Assembly: GCA_964598695.1 (NCBI GenBank)
Contig: CAZRDB010000044.1
Span: 1-29,451 of the forward strand
Source of the DNA: CAZRDB01 sp964598695
GTDB taxonomy: Bacteria > Armatimonadota > Zipacnadia > UBA1398
Length of the DNA stretch: 29,451 nucleotides
Direction: 5' to 3'
The notes beneath the pieces are model-generated. The model was not told the origin of the DNA and made no database searches. It saw nothing but the letters and a program-made list of their open reading frames with translations. Each line of letters starts with the position of its first letter. Within the stretch, counting starts at the first letter, position 1. Shown piece after piece: positions 15,473-23,900 of this stretch. The position numbers and the translations under genes are program-made.

Positions 15473-17431
15473 GTGTCTGGAGGCAAGCACTACACGACTC
15501 CCGTTCGGTATGTCCTCTACTCGCACTACGGCAAGGACGACGGCTCGGACCGCAGGGCTTACGTGGAGAGCGGCAAGGACCGCTCGTGCATCCCCGACCT
15601 GCCTGGCGTCAAGTACCTCGTGAGTCACTTCCGCGGTCTGCGCGAACTCCTCACAGCACCGGGGCACGAGGGCGCACTCGTGCTGTTCTATGCACCCGGC
15701 TATCGCGAGTTCCTGGACGGTGAGGCCCGCGGGCGCGACCCCGACGCGTTGCTGCAGGGGGAACCGGCGCTCCAGTTCGCCCGAGACGTGCAGGATCACG
15801 TGCGCCAGGAACTCGACCGCGCGCAGTTGGCCGATCGCGTGCGGTTCATCACGCCTCTCGACTTCCATGTCATGCTCGGACGCGTCAACGCGAAGTTCGC
15901 CGACAAGTTCACGAGCCTCCTGGTCGGCGACGCAGAGGGGACGCGGTACGACGTCCCAAAGGTACCAGAGGCAGTCCTGCGACTCCGCATGCTGGGCAGC
16001 GGCGTGCCTGTGCTCCGTCTTGACCACGACGTGATCTTCCGCGGCGACAACGCGCTGCTCGGCGACCTCCACCTCTTCAAGGCGGTCGCCTGCGCGATGC
16101 GCGCCTACGACAGGCGCCTGAGTGAGACCTCCATCTCCACGTTCCTCTTCTCAGCCTCCTACAACGACAGGCCGCTCCTGTACCCCGAGGTCGAGCCGAT
16201 CCGCTTCGTCGCCTGGGGACGGGCGTTCGCGACGCGTGTGTACCCCTCTCTCATCGCCGACCGAACCGCGATGCTCGAGGCCAAGCGACTGACCGAGGAG
16301 CAGGACGCAGGCACGACTGCTGGCACGGGGCAGCAGCACACCAGTCCGGTGGCCGGCGCGGGAGGCGAGGACACCACCCCCTGGGAGGCCTACGTCGTGG
16401 CCCACCTCGATGAAGCCCTGGCATGCCGCTTCTACGGGCTGGTTCCGGCAGACGGCACTCCGGTGGCCGGCCCAGCCACGCCGCTCCGTGTCGACGGAGT
16501 CTCTGGACTCACCTCGATCGGAGCGCACCCTCTCCACGCGGTGATTTCAGGCGCTCTCCTGTGCCTGAGCGAGGGGGCCATCCTCGACCTTCCTCCGTTC
16601 AGCAACATGAGCCAGAACGTCATGTGGATCGACGACCACCTGAAGTACGCGCTCCACCGCGCCATGGACCACTTCACGAGTGGCGAGTCGGAGCGACTGG
16701 AGCCGGGTCTGCGCGATGCGCGCATGGACGGCGTGGCAGTCACCAAGGGGCGGTCGCCCATCGGCGCCAACCTGGTGGAGTACGTGTTCAACTCGTACCT
16801 ACCCACCTTGCTCTGGGGCACCGTCCTCGACGCCTGGATCTGCCAGTACCCGATCCTGAAGTGCCGGCGCGACTCCCTGACGAGCCAGGAGGACCGCGAT
16901 GCCTGGGCACGAGCCGACGCGAGCCCCGACAAGGCCCCTCTCCCCAGGAGGCTTCTGGAGGCCCTCCACACCGGGAGCTTCAGCGAGCTGGGCGGGCAGG
17001 CTCAGGAGTTCCGCAGCGAGCTGGTCGACACCGCCGTCAAGCGCATCAGTGAGGTGCAACGGTTGTGGTCGGCTCTGGTGACTACCGACGGCAGACCGTC
17101 CTTCGCCAGCCTGTGGGCGACGGGCACGGTGGAGAAGACGCTGGGTCCCGACTGGTTCACGAGCCGTGAGTGCAGCCAAGGTCTCTGGAGAGGGATACCG
17201 GCGGTGGCCGAGGGGCCCTCGGCGGCAGCGACCGACCTGGCCGCCGGCCTGCAGGTGGCCCTCGCGCGTCTTGTCGAGGATGCCGTCCACTACGTCCAGT
17301 GGACGCTCGAGTGGCCGACCTTCGTCCAGATCGTCCGGTCGGTTCCGCACGGCGAGTTCGCCGGCGACCTGGGATGGCGGCCCTCCCCGGAGCCTACTCC
17401 CCCAGAAGCTCCTGGGGGCTCCTGCGTGTGA
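15473..17431 (+). CDS. Large protein of unknown function, possible GT-A-like fold
   Basis: 652 aa from the GTG at 15473 (AGGGGG about nine bases upstream); a TTG 54 bases earlier is an alternative. No signal peptide or membrane segment, so cytoplasmic. I do not recognise the family. The segment VPVLRLDHDVIFRGDN (178-193) resembles the Asp-x-Asp metal motif of GT-A glycosyltransferases (D184, D186). A later region with LSEGAILDLPPFSNMSQNV and MWIDDHLKYALH could match the acceptor-side acidic motif of such enzymes. A low-complexity Gly/Thr linker (about residues 280-306) separates two halves. The last third is helical. The 3' end overlaps the convergent gene by 38 bases. Neighbours give no operon context, which suggests an independent, possibly acquired gene. 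Glycosyltransferase activity is only a hypothesis. Confidence 0.7.
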   Translation: MSGGKHYTTPVRYVLYSHYGKDDGSDRRAYVESGKDRSCIPDLPGVKYLVSHFRGLRELLTAPGHEGALVLFYAPGYREFLDGEARGRDPDALLQGEPALQFARDVQDHVRQELDRAQLADRVRFITPLDFHVMLGRVNAKFADKFTSLLVGDAEGTRYDVPKVPEAVLRLRMLGSGVPVLRLDHDVIFRGDNALLGDLHLFKAVACAMRAYDRRLSETSISTFLFSASYNDRPLLYPEVEPIRFVAWGRAFATRVYPSLIADRTAMLEAKRLTEEQDAGTTAGTGQQHTSPVAGAGGEDTTPWEAYVVAHLDEALACRFYGLVPADGTPVAGPATPLRVDGVSGLTSIGAHPLHAVISGALLCLSEGAILDLPPFSNMSQNVMWIDDHLKYALHRAMDHFTSGESERLEPGLRDARMDGVAVTKGRSPIGANLVEYVFNSYLPTLLWGTVLDAWICQYPILKCRRDSLTSQEDRDAWARADASPDKAPLPRRLLEALHTGSFSELGGQAQEFRSELVDTAVKRISEVQRLWSALVTTDGRPSFASLWATGTVEKTLGPDWFTSRECSQGLWRGIPAVAEGPSAAATDLAAGLQVALARLVEDAVHYVQWTLEWPTFVQIVRSVPHGEFAGDLGWRPSPEPTPPEAPGGSCV

Positions 17432-18428
17432 CCCCGAAGACGAACGGGTCGCCCGGACGGAAGGCGCCCGCCAGCTCCGTGTTCTCGTAGGAGATCCCCC
17501 CCGGGATCGGCGTCCGGCCGGCCCAGTAGACAACCCGGCCGTTCGCGCGGAAGACGAGGTCCTCGCCGACGCTCCCCGCCGGCTTGCGCCAGTACTGCGT
17601 GACCCGCTCCCAGCGCCAGCGCGCCCAGAACTCGGGCGCGTGGGGCCAGTTCGCCGCCGGGTCCTCCTCATCGCCCGCCATCGGGACGATCACCCCGCCG
17701 TCGCGCGTCCGGGCGAGCCGGCGGAGCGCAACCGCGCACATCGGCGTGAAGTCGGGACCCGTGTAGTCGGGCCACACCTCGCCCGCCACGAGCTTCTCCC
17801 CCTCGGCGAGGTACGCCTCCCGGAGCCGTGCGTGGTTGCCCATCGTCGCGGTCAGCACCAGCTCGCGGATGGGGACGCTGTCCTCCTCGGCGAAGGTCTC
17901 GAGCTGCAGCTCGTCCGGCCGGTCACTGCGGAGCGTCAGGACGACGTACGGGTGGGCGCCGTTGTCGAAGCGCTCGACGCGGATCACCACCCGCAGCCGC
18001 TCGGCCGCGGGGTTGTCCTCGGGGTGGTCGATCTCGCCGGGCGGGAGGGCGCCCTCGGCGGGCGAACCGGGGGGCATCTCGGCCGTCAGGCGCTTGCCCC
18101 GCTGGTTGTCGAGCGCGCTGTGCTCCAGCTCGGAGAGGCCACGCCAGTTGCCGTCGCCGACATCGGGCTCGATCGCGATGAAGTTGACGAGGCGGTGGAC
18201 ACGGGGCTCACCGAGCGGGTAGCCGACACGGATCAACCCACGCGGCCCGCCCGGGCCGTCGCCCTCGATCGCGGCGGGCGGGATTCCCACGAGGACCCCA
18301 TCGCGGAGGCCCCACAGCAGCTTCTGGACATCGATTCCGGCCCGGATCCACGGGCTCTCGGCGCGCGCGCTCGGCGCGAGGGTCAGGGCGGCTCCCGTCA
18401 GGAGCCCGACCAGGACGTGGCGATGCAC
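17394..18428 (-). CDS. Exported protein of unknown function
   Basis: 344 aa; GTG start at 18428 with GAGGAAG five to six bases upstream. A signal peptide (MHRHVLVGLLTGAALTLAPSARA) predicts export. I do not recognise a domain. The body is beta-rich and acidic, with segments HRLVNFIAIEP, LSELEHSALD, VLTLRSDRPDELQLETF and WERVTQYWRKPAGS, and ends GDPFVFGVTRRSPQELLGE. The start lies 31 bases inside the end of the sulfatase-like gene, so translation is probably coupled. The stop region overlaps the end of the convergent 15473-17431 gene. Its position behind an exported sulfatase-like protein and a phosphodiesterase suggests a surface or periplasmic role; a carbohydrate-binding or lyase-like protein is possible but unsupported. 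Confidence 0.75.
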   Translation of the reverse strand: MHRHVLVGLLTGAALTLAPSARAESPWIRAGIDVQKLLWGLRDGVLVGIPPAAIEGDGPGGPRGLIRVGYPLGEPRVHRLVNFIAIEPDVGDGNWRGLSELEHSALDNQRGKRLTAEMPPGSPAEGALPPGEIDHPEDNPAAERLRVVIRVERFDNGAHPYVVLTLRSDRPDELQLETFAEEDSVPIRELVLTATMGNHARLREAYLAEGEKLVAGEVWPDYTGPDFTPMCAVALRRLARTRDGGVIVPMAGDEEDPAANWPHAPEFWARWRWERVTQYWRKPAGSVGEDLVFRANGRVVYWAGRTPIPGGISYENTELAGAFRPGDPFVFGVTRRSPQELLGE

Positions 18429-18928
18429 GGAGGCTTCCTCTCGGCTCTCCCCCGGCCCAGGACGATGACGACGGTGTCACCCGCGAGGCCCAGCTCGCGG
18501 AGCGTGCCCAGCAGACGCTCCACCCCGGAGGCCGCGCCCCCGTGGGCCGAGACCCGGTAGTCGAGCAGGAACGGCCGGTTGCGGTTCTCCCGCACGAACT
18601 GACTCGCCGCCTCGGCGAGGTCGCCCTCGGCCGACGGCTCGCAGCCGGCGAAGTGGCCGACCCGGTAACCGGCCTCGTGGAGGCCCTCGGCGAGGCCGCA
18701 GACCGTCACGCCGCGGCGGTCGCGGTTCGGCAGGTTCGACAGGTCGACCCCGCGCAGCACGAGATGGGCGACGTCCGTGTTGTCGAGCGCCACGTACCCC
18801 GCCGCCCGAACGATCACCAGATTGGCCGGCCGAACGCGCTCACCGCGCCCCACGGCGGCCGCCGATAGCGCCAGCCCCGCCCCCGCCTGCCGGAGGAAGC
18901 CCCTCCGCGTGGTTGCCTCTCCGCCCAT
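18398..18928 (-). CDS. Tat-exported, truncated sulfatase-like protein lacking catalytic segments
   Basis: 176 aa, where sulfatases normally have 450-600. The ATG at 18928 has GGGAGGG about eight bases upstream. A twin-arginine signal is clear (TTRRGFLRQAG, residues 6-16). The rest reads as a shortened sulfatase: the first strand RPANLVIV (33-40), then LAEGLHEAGYRVGHF (79-93; sulfatases have LxxAGYxTxxxGKWH), NRPFLLDYRVSAH (117-129; sulfatases have KPFFLYLxxxxPH) and LRELGLAGDTVVIVLG (143-158; sulfatases have LGLxDNTLVIFTSDNG). The CxPxR/SxPxR formylglycine motif, the first DD metal ligands, the GKWH Lys and the final DN ligands are absent. It cannot be a working sulfatase; it is either a decayed gene or a repurposed binding protein. 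The frame is open and well positioned, so it is probably expressed. Confidence 0.72.
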   Translation of the reverse strand: MGGEATTRRGFLRQAGAGLALSAAAVGRGERVRPANLVIVRAAGYVALDNTDVAHLVLRGVDLSNLPNRDRRGVTVCGLAEGLHEAGYRVGHFAGCEPSAEGDLAEAASQFVRENRNRPFLLDYRVSAHGGAASGVERLLGTLRELGLAGDTVVIVLGRGRAERKPPCIATSWSGS

Positions 18929-18949
18929 CGCGTGAACCCTCCCGAGCCC

Positions 18950-18970
18950 CCGGCTCTCCTGGCGAGCCGG
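18950..18970 (-). terminator. Hairpin between the phosphodiesterase and the sulfatase-like gene
   Basis: Arms CCGGCTC and GAGCCGG (7 bp) enclose a 7-base loop. It lies 47 bases after the phosphodiesterase stop and just upstream of the GGGAGGG SD of the next gene. No T-tract. It may act as a partial terminator or as a translational control element. Confidence 0.4.
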
Positions 18971-19017
18971 TGGAGCGCTCAATGCTAGGACTTACGAAGC
19001 CGGGCGTGGTTCCGTTG

Positions 19018-19761
19018 TCACGAGCCGGCCCACGCGCGGAAGGCGCCCGGCCGGTTGGTGGTCACGCCGTCGATCCCCATGGCCGCGAGCGACTCCCACT
19101 GCTCGGCCTGGTCGCACGTCCAGGCCCAGACTGTCAACCCGCGCGCGTGCGCCGACCGGACGAACGCCTCGTCGAGCGTCGGCGCATGAGCGTCGACCCC
19201 CTGCCAGCCGGCGACGAGCGCCTCGTCGAGCAGCCGTGCCCGCCGCTCCGGCTCCTTCGGGATGGAGACGAGAAACAGCACCGGGAGCCGCGGCTCGAGC
19301 AAGCGCACCGCGTGGCACTCGTCCCGGCTGAACGAGATGACCACCGTCCGCTCGATCGCGTCCTCGGCCCGGATGCACTCGACGACCGGCGCGGCGATGC
19401 CCGCCTGCTTGATCTCGACGACGATCGCCATCGGGTCCGCGGCGTGCTGCCGCAGCAGCGCGGCGAGCGTCGGCACCGGCTCGCCCGCATAGCGCGGGTC
19501 CTTCCATGAGCCGGCATCGAGCGCGTGCAGCTCGGCCATCGTGAAGCCGGTACCCGCTCCCTCGCCGTTCGTCGTGCGCTTCACGTCAGCATCGTGCATC
19601 AGGTACACGACGCCGTCCTTCGACAGGTACACGTCGCACTCGGCCAGCTCGGCGCCCTCGGCGAGCGCCTCGCGGTAAGCGACGAGCGTGTTCTCCGGCG
19701 CGGCGTGCGAGTTGCCGCGATGGGCGACGTTCAGGATCCGACTGCGGTGCGGCGCGGCCAT
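19018..19761 (-). CDS. Glycerophosphodiester phosphodiesterase
   Basis: 247 aa. GDPD-family TIM barrel: the catalytic His-Arg in VAHRGNS (11-17), ENT (22-24), the metal-binding Glu-x-Asp in AELAECDVYLSKDG and HD in YLMHDADV, then VVEIK (metal ligand Glu), and WTCDQAEQW near the end (usually WTVN). Such enzymes release sn-glycerol 3-phosphate from deacylated phospholipids or from teichoic-acid-like glycerol phosphate polymers. No signal peptide, so cytoplasmic. I chose the ATG at 19761 because AAGGAGG lies eight bases upstream. An earlier in-frame ATG (19794) overlaps the HEPN stop as ATGA and would give 11 extra residues; it lacks an SD of its own. Together with the sulfatase-like gene it suggests scavenging of phosphate or lipid head groups. 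Confidence 0.93.
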   Translation of the reverse strand: MAAPHRSRILNVAHRGNSHAAPENTLVAYREALAEGAELAECDVYLSKDGVVYLMHDADVKRTTNGEGAGTGFTMAELHALDAGSWKDPRYAGEPVPTLAALLRQHAADPMAIVVEIKQAGIAAPVVECIRAEDAIERTVVISFSRDECHAVRLLEPRLPVLFLVSIPKEPERRARLLDEALVAGWQGVDAHAPTLDEAFVRSAHARGLTVWAWTCDQAEQWESLAAMGIDGVTTNRPGAFRAWAGS

Positions 19762-19790
19762 GTGCGGGCCTCCTTGGCTGTCAGGCGTGC

Positions 19791-20228
19791 TCATTCGATC
19801 AGGTCGGGGTGCTCGGTCCCAAGCCAACCGCGGACCTTCGCGTCCAGCGCGGTGGCCAGCGTCAGCAGGTCATCGGCTTCCGTGTCCGACACGGCCCCGT
19901 CATACTCATAGGCGGCCCGGTGGCGCTTCTTCCGATGGGCGTGCAGACGGGACACGTCCTCGGCAGACAGCCCCACCGTGTGGCCGAGCGACTCGATGCC
20001 CCAGTAGTGGTGCGACTCCGTCGTCTGGAGCCCGTCTGCGGCCAGCGCTGCCTTGGCCAGTAGTGCGATGGCCCCGTGCAGCACGGCGTGCCGCGTCTCG
20101 GCGCTAACCGCATCCACGCGCCCGTCGGCCAGGCAGCGAGCGGCGTGGGCCAGGAGCCCGCGGACCTCAGTCCTCGAGGCCGGGTGCGCCTCGTATGCCA
20201 CATTCGCGCGCCAGTCCGATGAGGTCAT
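19791..20228 (-). CDS. HEPN-domain protein, toxin-like partner of the MNT gene
   Basis: 145 aa from ATG 20228; a GTG at 20237 is an alternative. Neither has a good SD, which fits translational coupling since the start lies about 60 bases inside the preceding gene. The helical pattern RTEVRGLLAHAARCLADGR, HAVLHGAIALLAKAALAA and LHAHRKKRHRAAYEYD matches HEPN proteins of the UPF0332/PF05168-like type. The canonical ribonuclease motif Arg-x4-6-His is not obvious: the conserved block reads RKKRHRAAYEY (99-109), with Tyr where the His would be. In MNT/HEPN modules the HEPN protein is the RNase toxin or a partner of the nucleotidyltransferase. The role here could be regulatory rather than toxic. Confidence 0.82.
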   Translation of the reverse strand: MTSSDWRANVAYEAHPASRTEVRGLLAHAARCLADGRVDAVSAETRHAVLHGAIALLAKAALAADGLQTTESHHYWGIESLGHTVGLSAEDVSRLHAHRKKRHRAAYEYDGAVSDTEADDLLTLATALDAKVRGWLGTEHPDLIE

Positions 20229-20817
20229 CGTCAACACCGATCAGCATGATCCGACTGCCAGCCAGGACGTTCCTGACGAACGGGTGCCCCTCGCGCGCCT
20301 TCGCGGCGAACTCCGGCCAGGCATACACGGTCGGGTTCACCTCGCGCCCCAGTGTGGCTTGGCACGGGACCAGAGCGGAGACCGCCTCACCGAACGCGAC
20401 ATCGCCCACGATGAGCACGTCCACGTCGCTCGCGGCCGTCTCCTCGCCCCGCGCCACCGAGCCGTACACGAGCGCGAGTTGGATCTTCGGCGAGAGTGGT
20501 TCGAGCGCCTGCCGCAGGACGACGGCAGCCCCGACCGTCTTGAGGACCAGACTGCGGACCTCGGGGAAGACGGGCGACGCCGAGTTGGCCCGGTAGTGGA
20601 CCTGGTTCCCGACCCGGCGCCGAGTCACCAGACCCGCGCGGGCAAGGAGCGACAGCTCGCGTTGCGTCGGCCCCACACCCGCAGCGGTGAGACGCTCGAT
20701 CTCCCGGAGGTAGTAGGAGCGGTCCGGGTTGCCGTACAGCAACCCGAGGACAGCCTGTCGCGTCTTCCCGAACAGGGCGTCGGCAACCGTGAGGGACTGG
20801 CCCATCGTTCCCTTCAT
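20167..20817 (-). CDS. Winged-helix/nucleotidyltransferase (MNT) antitoxin-like regulator
   Basis: 216 aa. An N-terminal winged helix-turn-helix (about 14-78: RQAVLGLLYGNPDRSYYLREI, TQRELSLLARAGLVTRRRVGN, VHYRAN) precedes a minimal nucleotidyltransferase domain with GSVARGEETAASDVDVLIV (119-137; Asp131 and Asp133 bind metal). In this family the MNT protein AMPylates or neutralises the HEPN partner, and the wHTH represses the operon. No SD precedes the ATG at 20817. A promoter with its -10 box seven bases before the ATG predicts a leaderless mRNA. A palindrome covers the -10 box. The HEPN gene overlaps the 3' end by about 60 bases, and three further genes follow on the same strand. Confidence 0.9.
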   Translation of the reverse strand: MKGTMGQSLTVADALFGKTRQAVLGLLYGNPDRSYYLREIERLTAAGVGPTQRELSLLARAGLVTRRRVGNQVHYRANSASPVFPEVRSLVLKTVGAAVVLRQALEPLSPKIQLALVYGSVARGEETAASDVDVLIVGDVAFGEAVSALVPCQATLGREVNPTVYAWPEFAAKAREGHPFVRNVLAGSRIMLIGVDDDLIGLARECGIRGAPGLED

Positions 20818-20833
20818 GGTTACGATTGTAACC
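20818..20833 (-). promoter_or_regulatory. Operator palindrome over the MNT/HEPN -10 box
   Basis: GGTTACAATCGTAACC (minus strand): 6-base arms are exactly inverted around AATC, and the central A-T also pairs. It ends at the base before the ATG of the MNT gene and contains the -10 hexamer. The encoded winged-helix protein is the natural candidate to bind it and repress its own transcription; that link is inference. Confidence 0.65.
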
Positions 20834-20854
20834 TAATGGGTAGCGGTATGTCAC
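20825..20854 (-). promoter_or_regulatory. Sigma-70-like promoter of the MNT/HEPN unit
   Basis: Minus strand: -35 GTGACA (20849-20854, five of six to TTGACA), 18-base spacer, -10 TACAAT (20825-20830, five of six to TATAAT). The -10 box ends seven bases before the ATG, so transcription would start at or near the A of the start codon. This explains the missing SD. Confidence 0.65.
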
Positions 20855-20975
20855 GGGGTTGGGTGCTGCGTGTGGACAGGCACGGACGCCTCCCCCCCCT
20901 CCTCCCGGCAGGCCCTGCACCGCCGGCGTCGAACCCCTCTCCATCGGCCAAGCCGAGGAACGGAGAGGATCCCCC

Positions 20976-23900
20976 ATGGCACACGATGACGCGCTTGTGG
21001 GCGAGTTCGCCAACCCGGGCCCCGCGTGGCGCGGCAAGCCCTTCTGGAGCTGGAACGGACGGCTCGAGGAGGAGGAGTTGCTCCGCCAGGTCCACGTGAT
21101 GAAGCAGATGGGCCTCGGGGGCTACTTCATGCACTCGCGCACCGGGCTCGTGACCGAGTACCTCGGCGACGAGTGGTTCGCGCTCACCAACGCCTGCGCC
21201 GATGAGGGCGCACGCGAGGGGATGGAGGCCTGGCTCTACGACGAGGACCGCTGGCCGAGCGGCACCGCCGGCGGCCTCGTGACCGCCAACCCGGCCCACC
21301 GCGCCCGGTTCCTGAGCGCCTACGAGACGCCGGCCGCGGAGTTCGCCTGGGATGACGGCATGCTCGCGGCCTTCGCGGCCAAGCTCGATGGCGTCGACGT
21401 GACCGACTGCGTGCGCCTCGCGCCGGGCCAGGCGCCGGCCGAGACCGCAGGCCGCACCGTCCTCAGCTTCCGGGTCGAGGTGATCCCCGAGTCGAGCTTC
21501 TACAACGGCAACACCGATGTCGACCGGCTCTCCCGGCCCGCGACCGAGGAGTTCCTCCGGCTCACGCACGAGCAGTACCGCGCGCGGTGCGGCGAGCGGC
21601 TCGGCAGCTCGATCCTCGGGATCTTCACCGATGAACCCCACCGCCAGCACCTGATGACCGGCTTCGGCTCGAGCCACCCCAACGTCGCCCGGATGATCCC
21701 GTGGACCGAGCGCCTCCCCGAGGAGTTCCGGGCCCGCTTCGGCTACGACCTGATCGACCGGCTGCCCGAGGTCTTCTACCGGCCCGACGGCCGGCCGCTC
21801 TCACAGGTGAAGTGGCACTACGTCGAGCTGCTGCAGGAGCTGTTCCTCGAGAACTTCGCCCAGCCGATCTACGACTGGTGCGAGCGCAACAAGATGATGC
21901 TCACCGGCCACGTGCTGCACGAGGACAGCCTCACCTGCCAGGTCGCGATGCATGGCTCGCTGATGCGCTTCTACGAGCTGATGCACGTGCCGGGCGTCGA
22001 CGTGCTGACCGAGGGCAACCGCGCCTACTGGATCGCGAAGCAGCTCCAGTCGGCGGCGCGCCAACTGGGGCAGAAGTGGCTCCTGAGCGAGCTGTACGGC
22101 TGCACGGGCTGGCAGATGAGCTTCGAGAGCCACAAGGCCGTCGGCGATTGGCAAGCGCTGTTCGGGATCAACCTCCGCTGCCACCACCTCTCGTGGTACA
22201 CCATGGCCGGCGAGGCCAAACGCGACTACCCCGCGAGCATCCTCCACCAATCGGCCTGGTGGCGCGACTACCACCACGTCGAGACCTACTTCGCCCGGCT
22301 CGGCCTGCTGCTCAGTCAGGGCGCGCCGTGCTGCGACGTGCTCGTGCTCAGCCCGGTCGAGAGCCTGTGGGCGCAGATCCGCGTCGGCTGGGCGAGCGGC
22401 CTCTCCGCACTCGATCCGCGGATCCAGGAGCTGGAGCGCGCCTACGCCGAGCTGTTCCACGCGCTCGCCGGGGCACAGATCGACTTCGACTATGCCGATG
22501 AGGAGATGCTCGGCCGCCTGGGCGCTGTCGAGCGCGACGAGGGCGGCCAGCCCGTACTGCGCGTCGGCCAGGCGCGGTACCGCAGCGTCGTCGTCGGGAT
22601 GATGGACACCATCCGCTCCTCGAGCGTCGCGCTGCTCGAGGAGTTCCGCGCTGCCGGCGGCCAGGTCCTCTTCAGCCCCGAGGCGCCCGCCCACGTCGAT
22701 GCCGTGCCCTCGGAGGCCGCCCAGCAGCTCGCCGCGCGCTCAACCGTGCTCCCATGGACGCAGGAGGCGCTCGTCGATGCGCTGGAGCCGATCCTCGCGC
22801 GATCGATCGAGATCCTCGACCCGGCCACCGGCAGACGCCTCACCGGTGTCTTCTGCCAGATCCGCCAGGCCGGCGGCCGCACCATCGTCGTCGCACTGAA
22901 CACCGACCCGGAGCACGCGGCCCCGGATGCGCTCGTGCGGCTCGAGGCCACGGGGACGCTCACGGAGTGGAACTGCCTCACCGGCGAGCGCTTCCGGGTG
23001 CCGTCCGAGGCCCTGGGCGGCCACATCGAGTTCCGGACGAACTTCCCGGCCTCGGGCGAGCGCGTCTGGGTCATCGAGCCCGGCGGGGCCGGCGAGCTGC
23101 CCCTGCTACCCGCCCACACCGAGGTCCGGCGCGAGACGCTCGCCGGGCCGTTCGACTACACCCTCGACGAGCCCAACCTCTGCGTTCTCGACTGGGCACG
23201 GTGGCGGCTCGACGGAGGTGAGTGGCAGCCGGCGGCCGAGATCCTCAAGGTCGACGCGGCCGTACGTCGGACGCTCGGCCTGCCGCTGCGCGGAGGCGAG
23301 ATGGTCCAGCCATGGTACCGGCTCAAGCACCTCCCCGCCGCCGCGGTGAAGGGCGCGCTCACGCTCGGCTTCGCCTTCGAGGTGGAGACCCTCCCGGAGG
23401 GCGCGACGACGCTCTGCCTCGAGGCGCCGGAGTCCTTCTCGGTCACCCTCAACGGCGTCACGCTCACGCACGGCCCGGACGATGGCTGGTGGGTCGATGT
23501 CGCCTTCCGGCGCCTCACGGTGCCCGAGGGCGCGCTCCGCGTGGGAGCGAACGAGCTGCTGCTCACCTGCGCGTTCCACGAGGGGATCGACCTCGAGGCG
23601 GCCTACCTCCTCGGCTGCTTCGGCGTCCGGCTCGACGGGACCCGGAAGACCCTCACCGCGCCGCCGGAGCGGCTCGAGGCCCGCTGCCTCACCACCCAGG
23701 GGCTGCCGTTCTACACGGGGGGCGTGACCTACCGCGTCGCCGTTCCCTCGGCGCCGGCGGCGGGCGAGCGCTACCTCCTGGAGACCCCGGGGTTCGAGGG
23801 CGCCTGCGTGAAGGTGCGCGGCGCGGGGCGGGAACGGATCATCCCGTGGCAGCCGTACATGGCCGACGTGACCGACCTCCTGGGCCCCGAGGGCGCGCTC

